DNA from: Calycina herbarum | Lineage: Eukaryota > Ascomycota > Leotiomycetes > Helotiales > Pezizellaceae | Reading direction: 5' to 3' | Assembly: GCA_001414485.1 (NCBI GenBank) | Contig: LLEY01000051.1 | Span: 62,001-126,000, forward strand | Length of the DNA stretch: 64,000 nucleotides | In this document: piece by piece, positions 35,055-46,195 of the stretch | How positions within the stretch are numbered: the first letter of the stretch is position 1 | Layout of the letters: the number at the start of each line of letters is the position of its first letter | Program-made: the position numbers and the translations under genes | The notes under the pieces: generated by a model | What the model saw: only the letters and a program-made list of their open reading frames with translations | Database searches by the model: none | What the model was told of the DNA's origin: nothing

Positions 35055-37328
35055 TTTGACGATGGCGGAGGTATTTTGGTTGCGAAAACAGAGAAAATTG
35101 CAGAGTTGAAATGTGGTTTGCACGATAAAGAAACTGAAGAAATGGAAAAGAGTGCGCGGTGTTGGAGGAGAGGCAGGGATACAATTTGTAGCAAGACAGG
35201 CCGTTTAATCACTAAAACCTAGTGAAGCCGAACACGGTGGACCCTCTTTTGGGAACACAACCATAACTCAATTGGCCGAAGGGGGAAGGCAACGTTCTCC
35301 CTATCTGGTATTCCAGTACCACCGCCTAATCATTCCTTCAATGATCGCCGTCCCAAGCAGCAAACACCCATAGACTGATTCGATACGAGACTCTGGAAAT
35401 TTCGTAATAATGGTGCAAGCGGTTGATCGTACCACACGGTTTAAGTTTGATGCATAGCCCCGCAACATTTCATAACTTGGTCGCAACGGACTCGACTGTG
35501 GCAGTCGCCATTTTCTACCATTCCAACTCGGTCATGGTAGATTCTTTCTTTTTGGCCAAGTTTCCCTGGAGCCCCTTGTTTCCATTACCCCATCAAATGA
35601 TCTTTCACCCCTATTCTGTCTTCAGAAACTCTTGATTGACCGCCATTCGAAATCGGTTTGTGGCTCGAATGCATTGCTTGCGTTACGAGGCGGCGGGGTC
35701 ATCGGATGGGGCGATAAGCCTTATCTATTGGTCAGTAAATCAGGTGCACAAACTTCAACCGTCCCAAGCCGTGATACAACTTGGCAAAGTTAAAGAAAGA
35801 CAAGAGAACATCATTGAGTAACAATAGAAGCAAGGCAGAAGAATTATAGATAGATGACGTTGAACACGATCCAAAGTAGACATTGATAGTAAACAAACAG
35901 CTCGCGAAAAAAGGGGTAAAATTGAACAATAAAACGAGCAACCAAACAAAACCTCATAGAAAACCGTCCAAATTCTGGCCACCAAAACTGAGCATAGATT
36001 CCCTGAAAGCCTCTCCGCCTTCGGAGTGCGAGAAAAGATGACAGATTTTCCTCTTCATTGCCAAACAAGTCTCTCTGCTCTTCCGTAACTAAAAATCTAA
36101 GCAGGTTCCCACTTGAGAACCTCTCGACCTCTCATTGGCCACTAGACCGTTGGTAGCGTCATGAGCTCGACACAGCAGATATTTCCTCAACTTCGAGGAC
36201 GAAAAACACGACGAAAAGACGTAGAAAAAATCGTCAACATTGAGAACAACGAGGAGGTTGTCGGAAGAAAGATATGAAAGGAACGAGGAAGGAAAGGAAT
36301 GAAAAGAAAAGAGTTGCTAAGATGGCTCTTGGGCAGCTTCAATGTTATTGGCTGGCTCCAGTTTTAGCGTGACTGGGGTGATGGTGTGCGAAATCGTGAC
36401 TTGTTTTGAATGTCTGCCTTCTTGTGCCTCAGGCTGCCGAGATTCTATCTTCATTTTATTTAGTTTTCAAAAAATTAAATTATTAACTAGTTTCAAAGAC
36501 CTGTCAACATTCATGAGAAATCTGAGAGTGCGCGTAAAATATGTTAGACAGATTTCTCCGCCTTCAACTATCGTATTACGAGTAAGACAAATGGACAGGT
36601 GTTTGACAACTGGAAGTTCTCTTTTTACCCATACATATTTCCAACAACTCTCTCCAAGTGAGTTCTTTCTTTGTTTTGATCTTGAAACTGTTGAGATTTG
36701 AGCTGGTGATATGAGAGTTTTAAGAGCCCAAGACTAGAATCTGCTCATACGACTTTTGGTGAGGCTAATCCGACACATAAATAAAATACTCCGGCATTGC
36801 TAATTTACTTTGTGTGCATCCCCCTCTCTTATTCCATTACCCGAGTAGATCTCAAACAATTATTTATATTGTCCGAAGAATTTAGAGGAATCTAGAAACC
36901 GAGTCACTTACTCTTCTAAACTCTTTGAACAATACTTTGAATTATCCTAGACTGTTTTGTATAATTAAAGTAAGGTCGGTGGACGTCGAGTAACAAATGA
37001 ACTCCTTACTCCATACAATGAGATTCAAATTTCCATTCCAGACTCCTGTTAGCTATATTCTTCCCCCACCATTTATTGTACATCAACTCTCACTCGAAGT
37101 TAAAATTCAGAGTCTGTTGATGTATGTTATTGACTAAAAGCTAGCTAGGTCACTAGGTAGTGTGTTTAAGTTAAAAGAGTGAGCATAAAAAGCGAGTTGG
37201 ACCAAGTAAAAAGAAAACCAAAAGCAAATACTCAACAATTGCGAGGAAGTAGAAATTCTGAAAATGTCATTCTTCTTTTCCCAGACGATCCTCCGGATCC
37301 TCGGACAAACCCTCTGGGTTGTTTTTAG
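35055..37328. other. Large intergenic region
   Basis: About 2.2 kb upstream of cysteine dioxygenase and downstream of the WD40 gene. Open frames on both strands (up to about 119 codons) lack motifs and codon logic. 36.15-36.3 kb on the plus strand is a run of purine-rich gaac/gaag words. I see no RNA gene that I can name. Confidence 0.35.
36317..36454 (-). CDS. Possible small protein, 45 residues
   Basis: ATG to TAG frame beginning MKIESRQPEAQEGRH and ending NNIEAAQEPS. It is hydrophilic with no signal peptide or membrane segment. The only support is protein-like composition in an otherwise empty stretch; it could equally be the last exon of an unrecognised gene or chance. Confidence 0.15.
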   Translation of the reverse strand: MKIESRQPEAQEGRHSKQVTISHTITPVTLKLEPANNIEAAQEPS

Positions 37329-38265
37329 TCACAACCGTAGGATCGCTGGATCTGAAGAACCTTCCGTTTGGGGAAGGATACTTCCCATCATAAGCTCCCT
37401 TTCCAATAAATTATTCTTTTCCAGGAATGTTCTTAGTAAACCAATCAGGATCGGGATCCACATCTTTGAGCTTATACTGATTTCTATATCTTGCCTATCC
37501 AGTTTCCATGAAATAAGACTACCGTTCAAGGTTCCGGCCGATATACCAGAGCAGCTCGTGGGTGCGGATACAGTGACACACCCGGATCCGATTGGAAGGA
37601 CTGTATGGTTATTTGTTTCGTGTACGTCCCATACTCGGATGGTTTCGTCTTCGCTGCCAGATACGATGTGTGTTCCATCTGCGGTGTACTCAAGTGAGAA
37701 GATGGCCTTGGTGTGTCCTATAAAAGTTTTGATGAGATTTCCTGATTGAACATCCCACATCTATGGAAGTTTTGGTTAGCTTGACATTTGTATCTCAGAT
37801 AGAGTAAATCCAGAGAAGTCCAGATTTCAACCTTACATGTATGATACCTTTCTCGCCAGCTGCTGCCAAATGTTTCGCATCCGGACTGAAAGAGGCACCA
37901 TGCAGCTCATCGTCCTCCACCATGTCTGTACTATTCTCCCACAACCTCACTCCCGTGCTAGCATCAAAAACTTCCACAACTTTGCAACCTCCCGCTACGC
38001 GTTTTCCATCATTGCTTATATCTACAGCGTAATCGCCATCTCTACTCTCCAGATTTATCGAGCTACAGAGATCCAAGTCAATGGCAATGGTGGAGCGTGG
38101 ATTTACCAATACGCTCCACCGACGTTCAAAGTTCTCCCAAAGAGGTTTGGTTTCTGGTGTAGGAGCTCTGTGCCATCTTGAGAAGAAAAACGAGTAACGC
38201 GCTTTCGTTTTGTGACCTTTTATTATGCTTGACACGGAGAAAAGAAAACTTGTCGATTGGCACAA
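37329..38265 (-). CDS. Tup1-like WD40 protein, first four blades only
   Basis: WD40 repeats resembling the first half of the Tup1/RcoA corepressor propeller. Exons 38265-37837 and 37760-37329 (76 bp intron) give about 286 residues. The stretch WSVLVNPRSTIAIDLDL corresponds to the segment just before the Tup1 propeller. Then come ISNDGKRVAGGCKVVEVFD (blade 1), SFSPDAKHLAAAGEKGIIHM and WDVQSG across the intron (blade 2), GHTKAIFSLEYTADGT...RVWDV (blade 3) and CVTVSAP...GSLISWKLD (blade 4). After blade 4 similarity stops. No N-terminal Tup1 tetramerisation region is present, and only four of seven blades remain, so it cannot fold as a normal propeller alone. Its 5' end overlaps the last 140 bases of the kinase-YTH gene in another frame, so start and exon structure are uncertain; it may be a pseudogene or a 3' part of the kinase gene. 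Confidence 0.6.
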
Positions 38266-41065
38266 ATTGTTTCTCTATCCAATGAATTGAAAATCTCCTA
38301 ATAAGAGTCAACACCGTATGTATTTCTTCATAGTAGAACGGGAATCTTAACTGTAGCTTCCAGCTCAGTATTGACCACGAATGACGCATATCTGAGCAGT
38401 CAATGTCGCCCTTCATTATTCCAATACCTCGAAGGCCAATCTCAAGGGGTTTGGCGTATGAGATGGTTGAATCGCGTCTTTTCGTTTCGCTAGTCTTTAG
38501 TAGCAGGAGAATAACTGGCTTTCCTTTATCTCGGAATGCTCTACTTAGTCTCTGGTTGGCTGTGGTAGTACATGACCAAACTCCATTTATTAAACTGGCA
38601 TCAATAACTGCATCTTCCTTGCTCTTTAATATGAAATATCGTGCCTATATCATTTGGGTCAGCATAGCTGTCGTTGTAAACAAAGCTAGACGTGACTTAC
38701 ATCACTGTAGAAGAGCTGTGAGATAATACTAGGAGAGGGATTGGAATTGAACAAAGATCTTTTTAATTCCTGGCTTTTATGTGCTTCTCCAATGGCCGGA
38801 ATGTCGCCAGCAGGATGCTCCATACATCCGAGGACATCATCCGAACTAGGGGGTAGCAGAACCCTCAGTTTTTTATCTTCCTCAATGACCGACTTGGGAA
38901 CAATCGAGTACCATTCTCCTTGGGTAAGATGGATTGGCTTCCATTCTTCCGGATAAGGCTTCAGTCCTTGCTTCTCTGAATCCTTCCACAACCAAGCATG
39001 AGAAAGAGCTTCCATGCTACCTATTGTCGCAAGCTGCACTGTGATATTGGCCTGTTGAAAGCATTCGTGCTCGTTCTCATACTTCCGTCGACCTGTATCA
39101 TGAGAATCATGCCAACCGAAAATAGCCATTCGATGAACCTCATCTGCAGTCGATTCTGTCGCGATAATCGTTGGAATGCTCTCCATACTTGTTTGGATCT
39201 GAGCGAACCCTAGCAAACCCCTTCAAAACAGCAGACGTCATATGACCAACGAGGGACTTCAGTGTAGACCAACGAACATACTGTGAAGGCTTCGACCTTA
39301 TGCATGACTCGGCATATACGACTGTCGGCAATATGTAATCTCCATAGCAGAAAAGAACTATTTCAGACCCCCGCGATGATCTTGATAACCGTGAAGTCTG
39401 AAGTTCGTGAGATTGAGACCCGGAGATAAACTCCGTGATCTTGTCACGCGAAAAACGATTATTCTGGGCGAGTAGAAACGCATTTGGGAGAGCGGTAGTC
39501 TCAGAGGTTGAGGAATCCCGTTCCTTATCATGGGATTCCCGAGTTGACTGCACACGCTTCCGTTTTGCAGGCATTTCTTTGACGGGAGTATCATCTACGA
39601 ACAACCTCTTACTTCTCGTGGTTGATCTTGCCTCGCTCGAGGAAGCAATTGTATTGTTCATGGACAAAACCATGTTCGTTCCTCTTGCTGTATCTAGAAG
39701 CAAACCGTCCAGGTTAAGCGAGGTCGTGATAGAAGCCCTTTCTTGCTGAATTTGTATCGAAGTCCCCTCTCGTTGCTCGTGGTCCGCTACTTCATCGGCC
39801 GAGGTTTGCACCGTTGCTGGCGAACCAGCAGTAATGTCACAGCAGTGGCCCACAAAACTCACTGATCCAAATTCGCTATGCTCCTGGATCGTCTCGACGA
39901 GTTTCTGTGCAGTCCAGCGCTCTGATTGCTCGATTCTCAACATATTTTTGATCCACTGTAAAGAACCCGAAGATCCTGATTGCGTTGGCCAAAGTAGGTT
40001 GCACCATGAAGATATGGCATCGAACTTCAGATAGTAACATGGAGTGTTTCGGCCATGACTTCGAAGGTGCTGAGTGAGGGAGTCGACACTGGATCCAGAT
40101 ATCACTGTCCACATCTCAAGAAATACGCAACCTAGTGACCAAATATCGGATGAAGAGTTTCGAGGGGCATAATCAGCGACCTCAGGAGCGCAATAACGTG
40201 AGGTTTTGCTTGTTGGCCCGGTCGATGTGCTGTGACCTGCTCCGGACCAATCTCTACTGATTCCAAAATCAGTAAGGAGCACATTGCCTCGGTATACAAG
40301 CACATTCCAAGGCTTTATGTCTTTATGGCGAACGCAGTTCTCATGAAGGAACCGAACAGCCACTGCCAAACAGCCAAAAAACGTCTGCAGTAAAGTCGGC
40401 TCAGGTTTACCAATGAGGTATTGTTCGAGATTACAGTCTGCCACAGGTGACATGATAATCCCAACATTCCTCGAATCCGTGTAGCTTCCCACAAGTTCAA
40501 CAATATGTAAGTGCGTCAGCTTTTTGAGAGTTTGTAGCTCGTTTTCAAACTCCCTCAACATTGCTCTATCCTTTTGAAAAGTCTGGCCTCGACGAATCAG
40601 TTTCCTGTCATATTGAAATGAAAGCTCACTTCGCACCCGATCAACATAGCCAGAACCCCCTCTACCTAGCTCTGATAGCCTAAGGAGGGGGACATCAGCG
40701 TCGCTAGAGAAACGATAATGCTTGCTCCCACGTTCAAACTCGAGGACTTGACTGAGGACAAATTCTTGGTTGTCGAGAAAGTTTTTGCGGGCAGTTTGAT
40801 CTGAGAATGTGTCTGGGAGAGTTCTTTGAGTAAACGGAAATCCAAGATCCGAGATATCCTGGTCGAGGAAAGCCTCTATCGCCTGGAGATGGTTGATGGA
40901 ATTCAACACCACGTATACTCGAGGGATCTTGCTCCATGTACTGTTGATTCCGCGTGAGAGACTTTCAGAGATGTCTCTTATGTCTCGATCGGTCAGAGGC
41001 CGCCCAAGAGTCTTGTCCGTGATCGGATTGTCGGTCATGATCTCGTGCTCGAGTAAGAGTGCCAA
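38126..41065 (-). CDS. Protein kinase with C-terminal YTH domain
   Basis: Model: exons 41065-39209, 39138-38701 and 38644-38126, about 937 residues. Residues about 130-330 form a Ser/Thr kinase domain: Gly loop GRGGSG (about 134-139), Lys in YDRKLI (about 155), catalytic loop HKDIKPWN (Asp about 249), DFG at 266-268, APE at 293-295 followed by SSDIWSLGCVFLEMW. All catalytic residues are present. A long low-complexity linker with a basic patch (KRKRVQ) follows. The third exon is joined by a clean 56 bp intron (38645-38700); splicing creates SDARYFILKS, then NGVWSCTTTANQRLSRAF and KPVILLL, which match the start of the YTH domain, the RNA module that binds N6-methyladenosine. The conserved cage Trp in GVW is there. 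Farther on, similarity fades before the stop at 38126. The first intron (39139-39208) is less sure. Such a kinase-YTH combination is unusual as far as I know. Confidence 0.75.
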
Positions 41066-41575
41066 GTATCACCTGGCATCTGCGTTTGAGGGGAATATAT
41101 GAGTTCAAAGAGGAGCTAAGCTGCCTTGCAAACGAAGCATTGAGGATCCGCCCTGACGAGGCCGGGTGGTCTCCAGCTCAACATCTTCGGGTATAGAACT
41201 CTCCGACGGTGGCTGAGAAGGAAACATAACGAATCGGTTCGCGGGCTTCAGCTCAAGGCGCTTATAAGGCAAGTAGTCCGTGCCATACTGATTGTATGAA
41301 GGAAATCAGCAGAATCAAGAGCTTGTTTCCTATTTCTCGTTCTATTTCTTACTAGTGAGTGGTAAGTGGTAAAAGAAGCTGTGGAGTTTTCAATAACCCG
41401 AACTTCCTCCATACTCCAATCAATCATAAGCACAAAATATCTTCTTCGGGCCGAGAAGCGGGGTAGTCCCAACAATACCCACATGGTGTAGTCTACTACG
41501 TATTTTTGGATAACCAAACGGTCGATATCAAATCAGGATTTTCTGATCTGATTAACAAAGTGATCAACAACGTCG
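41066..41575. other. Intergenic, kinase to tRNA
   Basis: Presumed promoter of the kinase-YTH gene. A 90-codon minus-strand frame (41248-41517) has no recognisable motif and I do not call it. Confidence 0.35.
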
Positions 41576-41677
41576 TCCCTCGTGGCGCAATTGGCTAGCG
41601 CGTTCGACTGTTAAGTGAATTTATAAGTCACGTCAATAGGCATCGAGAGGTTCGTGGTTCGACCCCACGCGAGGGAG
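41576..41677 (+). tRNA. tRNA-Asn (anticodon GTT) with intron
   Basis: Acceptor arms TCCCTCG and CGAGGGA pair perfectly. The D arm GCGC..GCGC, anticodon stem TTCGA/TCGAG (one T-G pair) and T arm CGTGG-TTCGACC-CCACG are all present. The anticodon loop is CTGTTA plus A, anticodon GTT at 41610-41612. A 28-base intron (41614-41641) follows position 37, the canonical place. Discriminator G at 41677. A T-rich tract begins about 10 bases downstream and can serve as the polymerase III terminator. Confidence 0.95.
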
Positions 41678-42499
41678 TAAAGTTTTATTTTTGCCTTTTT
41701 TTTATTTTTATTACTATACTAATATCTTTTTAGTCGAGTTCTAGTTTATAGATAGATTATAAGAGTTCAGCTTAGAGAATATAAAGTTACTACTCTATCT
41801 ACTATATAGCTACTAGGTTTTATTTATTATAATAACCTAGATATCTCTAAGTTTAACTTAATATCTAAATCGATTTTAAGGTTTTCTTTTTAATTATTAT
41901 CTTAACTTCTAATAATTATATAACTCTTATAACTAGACTAACTTCTTTCTTTAGAAGAAAATCTAAAAGCGTTATATAAAGTACTAGTAAGAGATATATA
42001 GATATTATAGTAAAGAAGTATCTAGTAGTAGACTATATTAACCTTTACTAAAGAAGATAATACGAAGCTATTTAAACTCTCTAGATAATATAGAAAGAGA
42101 AAAAGAAAGATATAGAAGACTAAAAATATAAAACTAAAGACTAGAGTAAAGATATAGTAAATATACGTTTTACTAAAGCTAGCTTAAATACTATTATAAA
42201 AGACTAGAAGAAAGAATAAATTAAGAGAGCTTTTATTATAGATAGTAAAAAGATTATAATAAAGAAGTAAAAGTTAACTAAAATAGAAGAAAAGAAGAAA
42301 GATAAAAAAGTAGAGCTCGCTCTAAGAAAGACTAGAGAACAAAAGAAATAGTAGATAGTTAAGAGTTCTAATAAGAAGGAAGATAATATAGTAGTAGTAT
42401 ATAAGAATAATAATAAATTAGATAGCTAAATAATAGTTAAGAAGTAGAAGAAATAAGCTATTAGTAGTAGTATTATTATATTTACTTTTTAGCTTAATA
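41678..42499. repeat. RIP-degraded repeat next to the tRNA gene
   Basis: A+T-dominated. On the plus strand about 42.24-42.42 kb a Lys/Glu-rich reading (KKKDKKVELALRKTREQKK) resembles the basic tail of pogo transposases such as the one at 25.5 kb. No terminal repeats located. Assignment is weak. Confidence 0.4.
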
Positions 42500-42828
42500 T
42501 GTTACGGACCTGGCCACCGCCGAGCACGTGACTCGCGTACGGCTGCTCGCCGGCGTCCGCAAAGCCTGCTATTCCTGGCCTGGCCTAGAACTATTCCTAC
42601 CTAGGCTAGGAACTATTTCTACAAACGGATCGACATTCCTATAACTTATCGATTCCTTAGCTATCTCTATATTATAGGACCTCTAAAAGTCTCCTCTTTC
42701 CTTCTCTTCTCTTCTATAGCTTTAGATCTTTAATTAAACCACCTCTTACTTCTCTGATTATCCGCTACACCTGTGTATACTACAGATAAGGATAACTACT
42801 AGAGGGCTAGCAGATTAGGTTTGTCACA
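42500..42828 (+). mobile_element. Solo LTR with perfect 5 bp target duplication
   Basis: A 329 bp block of near-normal composition inside AT-rich DNA. It begins TGTTACGGACC and ends GTTTGTCACA, and is flanked on both sides by taata (42495-42499 and 42829-42833). TG..CA ends plus a 5 bp duplication mark an LTR left after recombination between two LTRs. It is not related to the gypsy LTRs at 6-20 kb beyond the first bases. Orientation is not known for certain. Confidence 0.85.
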
Positions 42829-45058
42829 TAATAGATCTAAGTATATAAACTTAAAATAAATAATTTAATAAATTTACTATCTATATATACTATTATTCTA
42901 ACTTTAAAGAATAATTTTAATAAGATATAAATCTAAATCTATATTAAAAGATCTTAGTTAATACTTTAACTTATACTAGAAAGATAGCTTAAAAACTACT
43001 ATTATCTTTATTATATATTAGAAAGAAAATAATTAGAGTTAGAAACGAGAAGAAAAGTAGAAGTAGTAGTATATCTTATACTATTATAAGTCTCGAGACT
43101 ACTTAATAATTATAAAAGTAGTTGTTTATAGTCTATAAGTAGAAATCTCTAAACCTTTTAGATTAATTATAAAATAGAAGATTATAAGAAAATAAAAAGA
43201 AGATTAATATATTATTATTCTTATACTACGTAGACTATAGGCTAAGCTCTAAGAGTAAGTAGTATATCTTCTATTCTAGTTTATAAAGCCTTTTAACTCG
43301 TTCTTCGTCGCTTCTCGAGCTTTCTCTCGAGCGTACGATACTTCTTTCTAGGTTCTACTACTGTCTATTTAGAGCTCGTCTCTCTAACTCGGTAATATAA
43401 AAGATAGTAGGTTAAACTACTTAACCGCTAAAGCGTATATTAGTAATATAAGAGCTATAGGTATACTTACTGTCTTAGACGCTCTAAGCACCTTCTTAAA
43501 ACTGCCTAAGCCTAGGCCTTACTCTCTGTCGCGCCTCGGCTACCTCTTCCTCTTCCTCTCTCTCTCTCGCCTCCTTCTTATTCTCCTCTCTATCTTCCTC
43601 TAGTAGTTCCAGCGCTAGCCTATAGTCCTAGAGTCTTCCTAGCCCGAGCAGCTAAGTAATAATCCTCGGCACTAGCTTCCTATTCGCTAGCGTCTCTCTT
43701 AGCTCTCTAAGATCTCTAATCCGCTTCCTTAGAGCTCTTATAAGCGCTTCTCTTTCTTATAGAATCTCGTAGTAAAACAGTATAAGGTGCTCTACTATCT
43801 CTCTACCGCCTATATATATATACTATAGTATAAGCTAGTCTAGTACCCTTCTTAAGAAGAGGAAAGCGTTAAGTCCTATTACTCCCGTTCGTACTTATAT
43901 AAGTAGCGAGCTCTTCGCTTTAGTAAGCTCTTTATAAACCTTCTATAGCTTCTAATCGTCGAGGTCTGCCTTGTCTAACGCTTCTATATATCGCGTAAGA
44001 TTCTTCTCTTAGGTTCTCTTTCTCTAGGCTTCTAAGCACTTTTTCTATTCTTCGAGCGTAGCGCTATACTCGAACCTCTCTCTCTCTATTCCCTACTTTC
44101 CTTCCTACTTCTGTCTCGCTCTCTAAGAGCATAGCATCGCCTTTTCTACCTTTGACAGCCTTCCTCTCCTAGAAGATTAATATAAGAAAGATAATAGTTA
44201 GATAAATAGAATTATAAGTAAAGAATAGAAGAATAAGAGATTATTAAAAAGATAGTAGTAAAATTTAATCTTACTAAGTATATATATAATCTAATAATAG
44301 AATATTTCTCTACCTATTTTTAAAGTAAATAAACTATATAATATATATATCTAATTTTCTACTACTATTTCTACTTATAATAAAATATAGTAAAGATAAT
44401 TACTCTATATCTGTTCTAATAGTAATATATTAAAGGAAGTTATTTTAAAGTATTAGTTAAAGTGAAATTAAGATAAGACTAATTATATATAATTCTAATA
44501 ATAGGTATTAACTTAAAAGTGTTTTTACTAAGATAGAAAAAACGTCGGTTTTTATATCTTATACTGAAAGATAAGCCTTATACTCTATATAACCTAGAAA
44601 AATAAAGAAAAAAGCTAGACTAAGTCTAAATAGACTTACTAATTATTATTCTAGCTCTTACTACTTTGATTTACGTAGTTGTTATATAGTCTTTCAAAGT
44701 TCCGTAGAGAAAGCCAAATTTAGAAGAGATATAATCCGTTCTTTTTTCCGTCTCAGTAGCACCGTCACTGTAGAGAGTGCTACTTAGCTATTAAGTCGTT
44801 GTTCTTGGCTAATTTATCTAACTTTGAAGTTGATCCAACTATAATATAGTCTAAGAAATACGTAGCAATAGTATTCAACTAGAGTGTTTCTTTAATCTCG
44901 GGGGATTCCCTCGAACTCCCTTTCAAGACGCTGCGCCAGCTAGAAATATCGGGGGTTTCCCTCAAACCCTCTTTGTAGCTCTCCGAGGCCTACTCCGTGG
45001 TAGGTGGTTTTAATAGAACGTAGCAATTAAGGTAGAGTGTAACTTAATATAGAGAGCT

Positions 45059-45089
<31 letters not shown>

Positions 45090-45207
45090 CAGTACACTTG
45101 TAAACTCGTGTACGTGCAGCTTTCACTCCGCTAGCTCTCCAAGGGCTACTCCGTAGTAGTTAGATCAAGTCGCCAGGATTAAGCCTAAATATAGACGTCT
45201 ATTCTCG
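42829..45207. repeat. RIP-degraded repeat block
   Basis: A+T-rich at both ends, with a less A+T-rich centre (43.24-44.17 kb). On the minus strand that centre reads as Glu/Arg-rich, coiled-coil-like words (EREEEEEVAEARQR) with stops, suggesting a decayed transposon gene I cannot name. A (TA)n run lies at about 45061-45086, between two imperfect direct repeats (agctctccgaggcctactcc near 44975; agctctccaagggctactcc near 45133). Confidence 0.45.
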
Positions 45208-45499
45208 CCTACCCTTTGTAACGGCACGAAACGGATACTACTACAAAAGAGGCATATGGAAGTGCGTTCGATAGAATGACATATCCGAATACTAGGCTCT
45301 GATACGAAGGAAAAGACCAAATTGGTCTTTTCCCGATAGAGAGGAGGCAGCTATTTACAAGAGGTTCGGACAATAGTAAGTCCGGAAGCCATCTGGCTAT
45401 TCCAAATCCTGAAACAACATCCGTATCGTATCCCATTCGGCACGTAGACTCGGCAATTCCAATTCCGATCATTCCGATCAATTCCTGATGGTTCCATCA
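45208..45499 (-). mobile_element. Ty1/copia-like LTR fragment with primer-binding site
   Basis: Read on the minus strand, an LTR-like segment runs from TGATGGAACC (ending at 45499) to about 45312. It is followed by gTATCAGAGCC, which matches the usual initiator-Met tRNA primer-binding site (TGGTATCAGAGC), and about 90 bases of leader. Internal coding region is missing. Composition is normal, so it is younger than the surrounding repeats. Confidence 0.5.
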
Positions 45500-45566
45500 C
45501 ACCCTTCGGGTAGGCTCGGCGGACCCCCTCCCCAGCCAAGGTTGGTGGTTCAAGCCCACCCGAAGG
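45500..45566 (+). pseudogene. tRNA-like remnant
   Basis: CCCTTCG pairs with CGAAGGA except for the outermost base, and a clean T arm GGTGG-TTCAAGC-CCACC (B-box GGTTCAAGCCC at 45547-45557) is present. Only about 35 bases lie between acceptor and T arm instead of about 41, U8 is missing and no proper D arm forms, so it is not a working tRNA. It begins directly at the copia LTR border. Confidence 0.35.
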
Positions 45567-46195
45567 AGTGTATTATTCCTTTTTATATTCTTTTTCACCA
45601 TCTCAGCTTTGAGAGGGGGTTGGTTGTTGATGAATTTTTCGTTTTGTGGTGTTAAGCGGAACCCTTTTTTGTTGATGCTAGCCGAGAGTTGGAACGCCAA
45701 CCCACGAGACAAAGAACATTAAAAGTGCTGATTCTCCTCTTGAAGAATATCAAATTTGGGCGTCATTCTCGTATCTTCAAAAAGTGGGTGGGTCGCGACT
45801 GCTTTTGTCGCTGTGCTTCCAGCCACTTCCTCCTCTTGAAAAAATATGCGTACAACTATCACACCCGCCCCCCAATCACACACTTCAAAATAAGCCTCAA
45901 CAGAGACGATTCGCCAATGCATATTCAGCACATACATGCCATCAAAGAAGCACCACAAGGTACAGTACCTACCATTTATCCGCCCAACCACCTACTTTCC
46001 CTCCTTATGAGTGCACTTATGAATGACGAGATTTTGTTTTGTCGGGGAAGGAGCGATCCTGATCCATACCCTCGAGCTTTGAAATAAATGGAAAATCGGG
46101 CTACAAAATGTGCGGGGTATATAAGAATGTATTAATTATACAGAAAAAACTGACGCTAGCTACCCATCAAAAATCTCAACGCATTAGGATACCTA
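45567..46195. other. Intergenic, 3' of the HET gene
   Basis: No gene supported. Frames of up to 132 codons on either strand show no motif. Confidence 0.35.

Noticed and set aside
36342..36701. 119-codon plus-strand frame
   Set aside because: Overlaps an opposing frame, Cys/Ser/Phe-rich composition, no start context or homology that I recognise.
37329..38265. The genuine Tup1/RcoA corepressor gene
   Set aside because: It lacks the N-terminal tetramerisation helix and glutamine-rich part and has only four blades; an ordinary Tup1 gene presumably lies elsewhere.
45061..45086. (TA)n run as a replication origin or promoter
   Set aside because: A simple dinucleotide microsatellite in repeat DNA; nothing else supports a function.
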